A stretch of DNA of 64,000 bases from Amycolatopsis sp. NBC_00345. GTDB lineage: Bacteria; Actinomycetota; Actinomycetes; Mycobacteriales; Pseudonocardiaceae. The notes beneath the pieces are model-generated. The model saw nothing but the letters and a program-made list of their open reading frames with translations. It was not told the DNA's origin and searched no databases. The DNA lies in NCBI RefSeq assembly GCF_036116635.1, contig NZ_CP107995.1, positions 4,836,001 through 4,900,000 on the forward strand. Reading direction: 5' to 3'. A program made the translations under genes and the position numbers. How positions within the stretch are numbered: position 1 is the first letter of the stretch; each line of letters starts with the position of its first letter. Below are positions 51,476-59,779 of the stretch, in pieces.

Positions 51476-52557
51476 CGTCCCGGACCCCGATGCCGTGGCT
51501 GGCCGCGGCCAGGTTCGACGGTGCCACGGTCGAACCGGTCCCGTTCACCACCTCGGACGGCGTCGAGCTGGGCCTGTGCCGGATCACGCGGCACAGCGGC
51601 CGGCCCGCCGTGCTGCTCGTCCACGGGCACACCGTGTCCAGCGAGATGTTCGCCCTGCCCGAGATCCGCAACCTGGTGGACGTGCTGCTCGACGCGGGCT
51701 ACGAACCGTGGCTGCTGGACTGGCGGGGCAGCTGCGGGCTGCCGTACAACGAAGGCCGCGAGCGCTTCACCTACGACGACGTCGCGCTTTACGACATCCC
51801 CGAGGCGGTGTCGTGCATCCGCGGCCGGATCGGCGACCGGAAGCTGTTCGCCGTGGCCCATTGCCTCGGGGCGATGTCGCTGTCGATGTCCATGGCGGCG
51901 GGCCTGGTGCCGGGGCTGGCGGGCGTGGTGGCGCACTCGGTCTTCCTGACGCCCAAGCTGTCCTGGGCCACGCGGCTGCGGGTGCACCTCGGCGGTGAGC
52001 TGCTGCGCTCGTGGTTCACGCACGTGCCCGTGGACATCAGGAAAGTGGGGCTGCGGTCGAAGTACACCCCGCTCTTCGCGCTGGCCTCGCGGGGTGCGGA
52101 CTGCCCGGACCCGACCTGCCAGATGCTGCACAACTCCGCGTGGGGCACCGGTGTTTCGCTGTTCGAGCACGACCAGCTCGACCGGCGCACCCACGACCGG
52201 CTGCCCGAGCTGTTCGGCTCCATGCCGACCTGGGTCCTGCCGCACCTGCGCCGCAACGAACTCGCGCACGCGGCGCTGCGGTGGAACACCCGTGACCATC
52301 GCTACGACCGGCTGCCCGAGAACGCCCTGGACGCCGCGGACCGCATCGACGCCCCCGTGCTGCTGCTTTCGGGCAGCGAGAACAAGGTCTGGCTGGACTC
52401 CAACCGCCTGTGCCACGACGTCCTGGCCCGGCGCCAGCCCCAGCTGGACGTCCGCTACGCCGAGATCCCCGGCTACGGCCACATGGACGCGTTCCTCGGG
52501 CGCGGTGCGGCGCTCGACGTGTTCGGCCGGATCACCGGCTTCCTCGACGAGCACTAG
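51472..52557 (+). CDS. alpha/beta hydrolase with cysteine nucleophile
   Basis: A 361-residue alpha/beta hydrolase. LLVHGHTVSSEMFALPEIRN is the oxyanion region, and the nucleophile elbow reads VAHCLGAMSLSM, so Cys131 replaces the usual serine. SGSENKVWLDSNRL and YGHMDAFLG give the acid and histidine. This cysteine form is known from the lipase part of ChoD-like fusion proteins, whose accessory domain is at the end of the preceding gene, as if the fusion had been split. ATGA overlap with the reductase gene. It may transfer or hydrolyse the acyl product of the assembly line. Confidence 0.85.
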   Translation: MTSRTPMPWLAAARFDGATVEPVPFTTSDGVELGLCRITRHSGRPAVLLVHGHTVSSEMFALPEIRNLVDVLLDAGYEPWLLDWRGSCGLPYNEGRERFTYDDVALYDIPEAVSCIRGRIGDRKLFAVAHCLGAMSLSMSMAAGLVPGLAGVVAHSVFLTPKLSWATRLRVHLGGELLRSWFTHVPVDIRKVGLRSKYTPLFALASRGADCPDPTCQMLHNSAWGTGVSLFEHDQLDRRTHDRLPELFGSMPTWVLPHLRRNELAHAALRWNTRDHRYDRLPENALDAADRIDAPVLLLSGSENKVWLDSNRLCHDVLARRQPQLDVRYAEIPGYGHMDAFLGRGAALDVFGRITGFLDEH

Positions 52558-52926
52558 CCGATAATCGGTGGAGCTGCCTGGCGTCGCGCTGTTAGCGTCG
52601 GCGGATCACATGCGTCCGGGACACCGAACGAGGACAGGCCGTTGTACACCTGCTGAGACTCCACCGCGCCGAGTAGGCACGCCATGAGTTCCGGGGCCGG
52701 TACCGGGAGCTGAACCCGCTCCCACCACCGTCCTCATCGGATCATGCCCGCAGCGTGCGCTCGGGGCTGGACGCTGCTCTTTCGAGCACTGATATCCCGC
52801 AGAGACCAAGCGAGTTCGGCGTGCCGTCGTGACACACGGCCGCCACTCGCTCCCCTGTCCTGCGCGGATTCCCTCCGCGGAGCGCCGTCTCCGCACGGAA
52901 ATGTCGCAGCAGATAGGCACCCTCCG
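52558..52926. other. unassigned intergenic region
   Basis: About 370 bases between the hydrolase and the DUF1062 gene. A possible N-terminal extension of the DUF1062 frame starts at 52744, but it has poor codon bias and no homology. Nothing else is recognised. Confidence 0.4.
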
Positions 52927-53544
52927 GTGACCCACAACGAAATAGCCCGACGAATCGCGACGCAGTGGCTGGTATACCCGACGGGCCTGCCCCTCATCCG
53001 CCGCCGCTGCCTGCGCTGTCCGTCGGCGCAGTACCGCGCGCACGGAAAGTTCCGCGTCAACGCGAACCGCAAACTCCTCGACGTCTGGCTCCTGGCGCTG
53101 TGCGCCGGATGCGGGGAGACCGTCAAACTGACGGTCCTGGAACGGGTCCACGTCCGGGCCATCGATCCGGCGACCCTGACCCGATTCCACGACAACGACC
53201 CCGAACTCGCGGCGAACCTGCTGGCGGATCCGGGATTACTGCGCCGAAACGGCGTCACTGTCGACTGGGATGGGGCGTGGGCGCTCCGGAAGCCGGCGGT
53301 CGATCTCTCGGAAGCCGAGGTGATCGACACCTCGGTCCGCTTCACTCGACGAATCCCGATCAGGCTGACAACACTGCTGTCGGTCGGGTTGGACGCGTCG
53401 CGCTCCGAAGTGCACCGGCTCATCGCCGACGGTTGCCTCTCGTCAACGCACCGCCTCACCGGGAAGTCGTCCGGAGACTTCAGCTTCACCCTCCGGACGT
53501 CGGTCACTGGCCCCGGGAAACCAGCAAACCCCAGGTGTTGTTGA
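52927..53544 (+). CDS. DUF1062 family protein
   Basis: A 205-residue protein matching the DUF1062 pattern: RRCLRCPSAQYRAHGKFRVN, ANRKLLDVWLLALCAGCGET with paired CxxC-like cysteines that could bind zinc, and RFHDNDPELAANLLADPGLL. The C-terminal part RLTTLLSVGLDASRSEVHRL resembles an S4-like fold. The function is not established. GTG 52927 is preferred. Its last 41 bases overlap the end of the convergent propeller gene, so both must share their terminator region. Confidence 0.78.
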   Translation: MTHNEIARRIATQWLVYPTGLPLIRRRCLRCPSAQYRAHGKFRVNANRKLLDVWLLALCAGCGETVKLTVLERVHVRAIDPATLTRFHDNDPELAANLLADPGLLRRNGVTVDWDGAWALRKPAVDLSEAEVIDTSVRFTRRIPIRLTTLLSVGLDASRSEVHRLIADGCLSSTHRLTGKSSGDFSFTLRTSVTGPGKPANPRCC

Positions 53545-54721
53545 GGTTGTTCGAACTGAACAGCCCCGCGGCGAGCAGCTTCTTCGTGCCGGGGACGGGC
53601 TTGATCGCGAGCACCGAACTCTGCTCCGCGTGGGACGTGCCTTCCGCGGGCAGCGGTTCCTGCTGCCATTCCTGGCCGGTCCACACCGCGAACCGGCAGT
53701 GCGGATCGCCGCTCTGCCAGCCGGCCGTCCAGAGCCGGCCGTCGTTGTCCACGGTGGCCGCGTTGACCTCGGGGAACGGCGCGGCGGGCACGGAGGTCCA
53801 CTGCTTGCCGTCCCAGTGCGCGACGAAACCGGCGATCGGGGGTGCGTTCCACTCGTTCGGCCGGCCCACCGCGTAGACGCCGCCCTTCGGGTCGGCCGCG
53901 ATCCGGCCCGCGATCCAGCCCGTGGGGTAGTCCGACGGCACCGGCACGGCCTGGACCGTCCACACGCGACCGTCCCAGTGGTACAGCAGCGGGGCGCTCT
54001 TCCCGCTCTCGTCGGTCACGTTCGCACTGACCGTGATGTCATCGGGACCCGTGCCGATGATCGTGCCCGGCTGCGGCGCCTTCCCGCCGGGTGCGAGCGG
54101 CAGCGTCACCTTCTGCCAGGCCTTGCCGTCCCAGCGCTCCAGCCAGGGCTCGGTGGCACCGGTGGAGACCTGGTAGTCCATCCCGCTCAACCACACCGAG
54201 TTCCCGCCGAACGAGGCGAGGCCGCCGACGAAGGACTGCCAACCGGGCGCGGGCGTGGGACGCTCGACGGACTTCCACGCGGTGCCGTCCCAGTGCTGGA
54301 CGACGTCGGCGCCCGCGGCAGCGGACGGCACCGCGCGGTGCTCACGCACGTCGGCCGCGGCCACCTCGCCGGCCGAGCCCGCCGCCCAGACGTCGTTCGG
54401 CGCGGCTGCCGACACCAGGTCGAGCCGCGCGGGCCCCGGCACCGGAGCGGGCGGGACGTCGGCCCAGGCCTTGCCGTCGTAGTGCTCGATCGCGAGCTCC
54501 GGCTGGTTGTCCTGGCCGGCCTGGTACCCGACGGCCCAGGCGTTGTCCGCGCTCGTCGCGGCGACGTCGCTGTAGATCCGGTTGACCGCGCTGTCCAGCG
54601 GTTGTTCCAGCCGCCAGCCCTCGGCCGGTGACGCGCTCGCGGCCTGGGCGGTCAGCCCGAGCACGAGGCCGCTGATCGCGGCCACGGCGGCGAGCCGTGA
54701 CCGGTTCGGCGTGCGGTTCAT
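53504..54721 (-). CDS. secreted beta-propeller-like protein
   Basis: A 405-residue protein with a clear signal peptide, LAAVAAISGLVLGLTAQAASA, with cleavage likely after ASA near residue 30. The mature part has repeating units around W-D-G-K-x-W (AIEHYDGKAWADVP, VQHWDGTAWKSVER, LERWDGKAWQKVTL, LYHWDGRVWTVQAV, VAHWDGKQWTSVPA), suggesting at least six blades of a propeller. Repeats like these are common in extracellular actinomycete proteins of unknown function. The ATG at 54721 gives the signal peptide. No catalytic residues are evident. Confidence 0.83.
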   Translation of the reverse strand: MNRTPNRSRLAAVAAISGLVLGLTAQAASASPAEGWRLEQPLDSAVNRIYSDVAATSADNAWAVGYQAGQDNQPELAIEHYDGKAWADVPPAPVPGPARLDLVSAAAPNDVWAAGSAGEVAAADVREHRAVPSAAAGADVVQHWDGTAWKSVERPTPAPGWQSFVGGLASFGGNSVWLSGMDYQVSTGATEPWLERWDGKAWQKVTLPLAPGGKAPQPGTIIGTGPDDITVSANVTDESGKSAPLLYHWDGRVWTVQAVPVPSDYPTGWIAGRIAADPKGGVYAVGRPNEWNAPPIAGFVAHWDGKQWTSVPAAPFPEVNAATVDNDGRLWTAGWQSGDPHCRFAVWTGQEWQQEPLPAEGTSHAEQSSVLAIKPVPGTKKLLAAGLFSSNNLNNTWGLLVSRGQ

Positions 54722-54822
54722 GGATTTCCTCCAGTCGATGGGGCACCCGTTCACCTTCCGGGACGAGCGGAGACCGGGAAAGGTTGAAGCCCCGGGGAGA
54801 CTGCCCAGAGTGGACGCGCCGG

Positions 54823-55773
54823 TCAGGACACGCCCAGCCGCCCCTCGGAGGCCGCCGGGTGCCGGGCGAGCAGGTCGTCGAGCCGGGTGCCGACCTCCGC
54901 GCAGTTCTGCCTGACCACTGAGAGAAAGGCCGCGAGGACCGGCGAAGAATCGTTGACCCGGAACGACATCTGCAGATCGGGCAGCCGGAACCGGGGCTCC
55001 ACGTCGCAGAACCAGATGTCGTTACGGCTGATGAGCCGCATCCGGTCGGGCCCGAGCCCGACCCCGGCGCAGCACGCGGCGAGCCCGGCGATCGTGTGGA
55101 CGTCACGGGCCAGCGCGGCGCCGTCGAGGACGGCCGGATCCGCCTCGAACAACGGTCGCAGGTAGGAACCGGCCGCGTCCGCGCTGACCACGAGCGGCTC
55201 CTGGGCCAGCTGCTCGACGGTGACGGACGGGCTCCCGGCGAAGGGATGCGCCATGGAGACCACGGCCACCAGATGGTCCGCGCCGATGGGCACGGTGATC
55301 AGGTTCTCCGCGCCGGCGCCGCGAGGGCGGCCTCGCCCCACCGCGACATCCAGCTCACCGGCGAGCAGCGCGGCCGACGCCACGGAGCTGTCCAGTTCCT
55401 GCAGCGTGAGCCGGACCTCCGGATGGGTCCGGCGGAAGCGGCCGAGCACGCCCGGCAGCGGGGCGAGCAACGCCGATCCGAGGAACCCGATCCGGAGCCG
55501 CCCGGTCTCCCCGCGCGCCGCGCGTCCAGCGTCGACCCGGGCCAGGCTCATCTCGGCGAGCGCGCTGTGCGCCCTGGCGAGGAAGGCCTTCCCCGCGGCG
55601 GTGGGGAAAACGCCGCGCGCCGTGCGGTCGAACAGGCGCTCACCGACCTCCCGCTCGAGCGCGGCGATCTGGGTCGACAGCGGCGGCTGGGCGATGCCGA
55701 GCGACGCGGCGGCGCGGCCGAAGTGCTGATGCTCGGCGAGGGCCAGTGCGTACCGAAGATGACGAGCTTCCAC
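54823..55773 (-). CDS. LysR-family transcriptional regulator
   Basis: A 316-residue LysR protein. The N-terminal helix-turn-helix reads RYALALAEHQHFGRAAASLG, then AQPPLSTQIAALEREVGERL and FDRTARGVFPTAAGKAFL, the classic LTTR start; GRLRIGFLGSALLAPLPGVL begins the ligand domain. GTG at 55773 gives the normal VEARHLRYAL start. It is divergent from the hydrolase-MFS pair, which it probably regulates. The effector is unknown. Confidence 0.92.
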   Translation of the reverse strand: MEARHLRYALALAEHQHFGRAAASLGIAQPPLSTQIAALEREVGERLFDRTARGVFPTAAGKAFLARAHSALAEMSLARVDAGRAARGETGRLRIGFLGSALLAPLPGVLGRFRRTHPEVRLTLQELDSSVASAALLAGELDVAVGRGRPRGAGAENLITVPIGADHLVAVVSMAHPFAGSPSVTVEQLAQEPLVVSADAAGSYLRPLFEADPAVLDGAALARDVHTIAGLAACCAGVGLGPDRMRLISRNDIWFCDVEPRFRLPDLQMSFRVNDSSPVLAAFLSVVRQNCAEVGTRLDDLLARHPAASEGRLGVS

Positions 55774-55891
55774 CCGGCGATGATACGTCCTGAGTATCGC
55801 GGGAGCCCTCTTCAGATATCGCGGTGGATGACGCAGGGGTCCGTGCGGTGACCTGGTCACGTCACCGATCGCGACTTCCGAAGGAGCCCCC

Positions 55892-56755
55892 GTGGGCAAT
55901 CCCGCCGAAACCGTCATCCTGCTGGTGCACGGCGCCTGGCACTCCGCGCTGCACTGGGCGCCGGCGCAGCGTTTCCTCGCCCGCCACGGCCTGGCCGCCG
56001 TCGCCGTCGACCTGCCGGGAGCCGGGCTCGACGCCCCGGTCCCGGCCGGGTACCTGCAGGCCGGCCAGCCCGGGTTCACCAGCGAGAAGTCGGCACTGCA
56101 CGACGTCACGATGCAGGACTCCACGGAGGTGGTGCTCGACGCGCTGGCCGGCGTCCGCAAGCGATACCGGAACGTGGTCCTGGTCGCGCACAGTGCCGGT
56201 GGCTCCGCGGTGTCGGCCGCCGCGGAACAGGCTCCGGAGCTCGTCGACCAGCTGGTGTACCTCTCCGCGTTCGTGCCCGCGGGCCGGCCCCGGTTCGCCG
56301 ACTACATCGCCGACAAGCAGAACGCCGGCGCCGTCCAGGTGCCGCCGGTCGCGGATCCGGCGGAGATCGGCGCGTTCCGGATCAACCCGCTTTCGCCCGA
56401 TCCGGCCGTGACCGACGTGATCCGCCGGGCCTTCCTCAACGACCTCCCCGCGGACAGCCCGGAGTCCTGGCGCCGATTGCTCCACCCGGACCACCCGTAC
56501 TCGAGCTTCACCACGCCGGTGGCGGTCTCGCCCGAACGCTGGGGGCGGCTCCCGCGCTCCTACGTCCGGCTGACCGAGGATCTCGCCCTGCCGCCCGCGA
56601 CCCAGGACCTGATGATCACCGAGGCCGACCAGGTCACGCCGGACAATCCGTTCCGCGTGTTTTCCCTGCCGGGCGGGCACTCGCCGTTCGTGACGCGTCC
56701 CTCGGAGCTGGCGACGCTGTTCGCCACCATCGCCCTGCAAGACGGCGCCCGGTGA
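55892..56755 (+). CDS. alpha/beta hydrolase
   Basis: A 287-residue alpha/beta hydrolase with LLVHGAWHSALHWAPAQRFL at the oxyanion loop, nucleophile elbow VAHSAGGSAVSAAA and a C-terminal SLPGGHSPFVTRPSELA with the catalytic His. Relatives are often annotated as salicylate esterase-like (plant methylesterase) proteins. GTG start follows AAGGAG. It is the first of an apparent operon with the MFS gene, which overlaps as GTGA. Divergent LysR next door. Confidence 0.87.
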   Translation: MGNPAETVILLVHGAWHSALHWAPAQRFLARHGLAAVAVDLPGAGLDAPVPAGYLQAGQPGFTSEKSALHDVTMQDSTEVVLDALAGVRKRYRNVVLVAHSAGGSAVSAAAEQAPELVDQLVYLSAFVPAGRPRFADYIADKQNAGAVQVPPVADPAEIGAFRINPLSPDPAVTDVIRRAFLNDLPADSPESWRRLLHPDHPYSSFTTPVAVSPERWGRLPRSYVRLTEDLALPPATQDLMITEADQVTPDNPFRVFSLPGGHSPFVTRPSELATLFATIALQDGAR

Positions 56756-58245
56756 CCACGTTTCGCGCACACAGGCTCCTCCTGCCGATCATCCTGTCCG
56801 GCACCTTCGTCCAGCTGTTCAGCGTGACGGTCATGCAGGTGGCCGTGGTCGACGTCCGCCGTGACCTCGGCGCCGGAGCGGGCGAAAGCCAGCTGGTCCT
56901 CGCCGGTTACACCCTCACCTTCGCCTGTTCGCTGATCGTGTCGGCCCGGCTGGGCGACCGGTACGGCCACCGGCGGATGTTCGTCGCCGGGATGGCGGTG
57001 TTCACCGCCGCCTCGATCGGAGCGGCCGCCGCGCCCGGCCCCTGGGTCCTGATCGCCGGCCGCCTGGTGCAGGGTTTCGGCAGCGGGCTCATGGCGCCGC
57101 AGATCCTGTCGATCATCCAATCGGCGGTGCCGCCGCACCGCCGGCCCGCCGCGTTGAGCGCTTTCGGCGCGACCATGGCGGCGGCCTCGCTCGCGGGCCC
57201 GGTGCTCGGCGGCGTGCTGATCCAGCTCAACCCCCTGGGCCTGGGCTGGCGAGCGGCGATGCTGCTGACGGTGCCCATCGGGCTCGCGGCCCTCGCGCTC
57301 TCGCCCACTCTGCCGTCCGTCCACAGTGAACAGAAGGCGAGCCGCGTCGATCCGGTCGGGGCGGTGCTGAGCCTGCTGGGCCTCGCGCTGCTGATCTTCC
57401 CGCTGGCGACGGGACGGGACGCGGGCTGGCCGCCGTGGACCTGGGTGAGCCTGGCGCTGGCCGTGGTGCTGCTGGCCGGTTTCGCGGTGTCCCAGCGGAA
57501 GGTGGCCGATCCGCTCGTGCATCCGTCCACAGTGGCCAATCCGGTGACGAGGTGGGGGCTCGGCATCGTCCTGGTCTTCAACGCGGGCGTGCCGTCCTTC
57601 ACGCTGCTGCTGTCGATGCACCTGCAGGGCGCGGAAGGCTGGAGTCCACTTCAGACTGGACTCGGCGTCACCCCGTACGCACTGGGCGCGCTGGCCGGAA
57701 GCGGGATCGCGAACAGCCTGGGCCGGCGTTTCGGCCCTTGGGCTCTCGCCGCCTCCGCTCTGACGCTGGGATTCGTGTCGCTCGTCGTCCCGGTGACTAT
57801 CAGCGGCCACGGTCTGCTGTGGGTGTACTGGCTCGCGCTGTGCCTCGGCGGCTTCGGTTTCGGGGTGTTCACCGCTTCGGCGTTCACGCAGATCATCGCC
57901 GGAGTCCACCCCGAAGCCGCCACCTCGGTCTCCGGCCTGCTCCCGACCGCCCAGCAACTGGGCGGAACCCTGGGCGTCACCCTCGCCGGCATCGCCTACG
58001 CCGCGCCCGCCGCGAACGCCGGAGACGCACTGTGGCACGCGATGGGCTACGAGGCCGCGGCGTTCGCGCTGGCCGCGGTCTGCGCGGTCGGGCTGGCCCG
58101 CCACACCCGGGCCGCTGCCGCCGACAGCTCCGTGCCGCCAGGACAATGGGCGAATGGACTCGCATGTGGAGATCGACCGGATCGACCCGGCGTCGGCCGA
58201 CAGCTCGGTTCTCGAGGGCGTCTACCAGGTGATCTCGGCCAGTGA
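56752..58245 (+). CDS. MFS transporter, DHA2 (14-helix) drug exporter type
   Basis: This 497-residue transporter has about 14 hydrophobic segments. VMQVAVVDVRRDLGAGAGES, then LVLAGYTLTFACSLIVSARL and GDRYGHRRMFVAGMAVF (motif A), and GPVLGGVLIQLNPLGLGWRA (motif C) are the DHA2 drug:proton antiporter signatures. The last 40 residues (SSVPPGQWANGLACGDRPDR on) look unlike the family and read over the start of the next gene, so the original stop has probably been lost. It is coupled to the hydrolase gene. Confidence 0.86.
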   Translation: MTTFRAHRLLLPIILSGTFVQLFSVTVMQVAVVDVRRDLGAGAGESQLVLAGYTLTFACSLIVSARLGDRYGHRRMFVAGMAVFTAASIGAAAAPGPWVLIAGRLVQGFGSGLMAPQILSIIQSAVPPHRRPAALSAFGATMAAASLAGPVLGGVLIQLNPLGLGWRAAMLLTVPIGLAALALSPTLPSVHSEQKASRVDPVGAVLSLLGLALLIFPLATGRDAGWPPWTWVSLALAVVLLAGFAVSQRKVADPLVHPSTVANPVTRWGLGIVLVFNAGVPSFTLLLSMHLQGAEGWSPLQTGLGVTPYALGALAGSGIANSLGRRFGPWALAASALTLGFVSLVVPVTISGHGLLWVYWLALCLGGFGFGVFTASAFTQIIAGVHPEAATSVSGLLPTAQQLGGTLGVTLAGIAYAAPAANAGDALWHAMGYEAAAFALAAVCAVGLARHTRAAAADSSVPPGQWANGLACGDRPDRPGVGRQLGSRGRLPGDLGQ

Positions 58246-58918
58246 CCAGCTCGACAACCCCGGTGCCCCGGCCACGACCTTCGCCACGGCCATCGGCCGG
58301 CTCAACGACCCGCAGCCGAACCTCGGCCCTGTCCGGCGCTGGGTGGCACGCCGGGACGGCCGCGTCGTCGGGCTCGCCGCCCTGTACTTTCCCGAGGCCG
58401 AAAACAGCCATCTCAGCCTGCTCCAGCTGACCGTCCATCCCGACGCCCGCCGCAACCACATCGGCACCGCCATCCTCCGCGCGATCACGCCGGAAGTGCG
58501 AGCGCACGACCGCACGGTTCTGGAGTGCTGGAACATCACCAAGGGCAGCGCCGGCACCTCCTTCGCCACGGCGCTCGGCTTCGAGGTGGTCAGCACGACG
58601 GTGTGCCAGACGCTGTCGATCGGCGACGTCGATCGCTCCGCGTGGGAGGTGGAGCCGGCGGCCGGATACCGGTTGCACACCTGGCACGGAGCCGCGCCGG
58701 ACGAGCTGGTGGCCTCGTACGCCGTGGCACGGCGGGCGATCGCGGACAGCCCGTTCGGCCGATCGGCGCTCCGGTTCCCGGCGTGGACCGTCGACCGGGT
58801 CCGCGAGTCCGAGGCCGAATCCCGCCGGCGCGAGATCGACCACCGGGTGGTCGCGGTGGTGCGGGAGGATTCCGATCAGGTCGTGACGGCGGTAGTGAAC
58901 GCCTGCATGTCAAGGTGA
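58154..58918 (+). CDS. GNAT acetyltransferase, C-terminal half lost
   Basis: A 254-residue GNAT-type protein. The N-terminal acetyltransferase domain is good: VARRDGRVVGLAALYFPEAE, LSLLQLTVHPDARRNHIGTA (the pyrophosphate-binding RxxxIGTA) and LECWNITKGSAGTSFATALG. The frame stops soon after VVAVVREDSDQVVTAVVN. A fragment in another frame just beyond (58906-58995) encodes VNPALGYRTTREMVVIARD, the end of a second GNAT domain. Full proteins of this type have two domains and about 400 residues, so most of domain two was deleted with a frameshift. The remaining domain may or may not be active. Confidence 0.65.
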   Translation: MDSHVEIDRIDPASADSSVLEGVYQVISASDQLDNPGAPATTFATAIGRLNDPQPNLGPVRRWVARRDGRVVGLAALYFPEAENSHLSLLQLTVHPDARRNHIGTAILRAITPEVRAHDRTVLECWNITKGSAGTSFATALGFEVVSTTVCQTLSIGDVDRSAWEVEPAAGYRLHTWHGAAPDELVASYAVARRAIADSPFGRSALRFPAWTVDRVRESEAESRRREIDHRVVAVVREDSDQVVTAVVNACMSR

Positions 58919-58995
58919 ACCCTGCGCTCGGCTACCGCACCACGCGTGAAATGGTGGTTATTGCCCGCGATCCGCTCGTGTTTCCTGGAAGCTGA
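58906..58995 (+). pseudogene. frame-shifted C-terminal end of the GNAT protein
   Basis: In a frame different from the preceding GNAT gene, this piece encodes KVNPALGYRTTREMVVIARD and then a stop at 58995. It matches the last conserved block of GNAT domains (asparagine, GYR/GFR). It marks the 3' side of a deletion in that gene. Confidence 0.55.
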
Positions 58996-59014
58996 TCACC
59001 CGCCGCCGGGTCGG

Positions 59015-59779
59015 TCAGGAGATCCTGCGGCGATAGACGGCCGTGGCGAAGAGGTACGCGACGACGAGGATGCCGGCACACCAGGCGAGGGCGATCCAGA
59101 TGTCGGTGCCGACCGGTTGCTGGGTGAGCAGGTCGCGGATGGCGTTGACGATGGAGGTCACCGGCTGGTGTTCGGCGAAGGCGCGCACCGGGCCGGGCAT
59201 GGTGCCGGTGGGCACGAAGGCCGAGCTGAGGAACGGCAGGAAGATGAGCGGGTAGGAGAACGCGCTCGCGCCGTCCACGGTTTTCGCGGAGAGGCCGGGG
59301 ATGACGGCGAGCCACGTCAGCGCCAGGGTGAACAGGATCAGGACGCCGGCGACCGCGAGCCACGCCGCCACTCCCGCGCCCGAGCGGAAGCCGATGAGCA
59401 GCGCGACACCCACGACGATCACGAGCGAGATCAGGTTGGCGGCCAGCGAGGTCAGCACGTGCGCCCACAGCACGCCGGACCGGGCGATCGGCATGGACTG
59501 GAACCGTTCGAAGATACCGCTTTTCATATCGGTGAAGAGCCGGAGCGCGGTGTAGGCGATGCCCGACGCGACCGTGATCAGCAGGATGCCGGGCAGCATG
59601 TAGTTCACATACGAATCCGCCCCGGTGGTGATCGCGCCGCCGAACACGTAGACGAACATCAGCATCATGGCGATCGGCGTGATCGCGGTCGTGATGACGG
59701 TGTCCACGCTGCGCGTGACGTGCTTCAGCGATCGTCCCAGCAGGACGGTGGTGTCGCCGTGGAAATGCGTGGTCATCAT
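59015..59779 (-). CDS. ABC-2 type transporter permease
   Basis: A 254-residue ABC-2 permease with six hydrophobic segments, for example TPIAMMLMFVYVFGGAITTG, MLPGILLITVASGIAYTALR, LISLVIVVGVALLIGF and FSYPLIFLPFLSSAFVPTGT, the last being the typical ABC-2 signature. FERFQSMPIARSGVLWAHVL is the conserved cytoplasmic loop. With the ATPase encoded just before it (ATGA overlap) it forms a drug-exporter of the DrrAB type. The whole set is probably controlled by PadR at 61257. Confidence 0.9.
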   Translation of the reverse strand: MMTTHFHGDTTVLLGRSLKHVTRSVDTVITTAITPIAMMLMFVYVFGGAITTGADSYVNYMLPGILLITVASGIAYTALRLFTDMKSGIFERFQSMPIARSGVLWAHVLTSLAANLISLVIVVGVALLIGFRSGAGVAAWLAVAGVLILFTLALTWLAVIPGLSAKTVDGASAFSYPLIFLPFLSSAFVPTGTMPGPVRAFAEHQPVTSIVNAIRDLLTQQPVGTDIWIALAWCAGILVVAYLFATAVYRRRIS

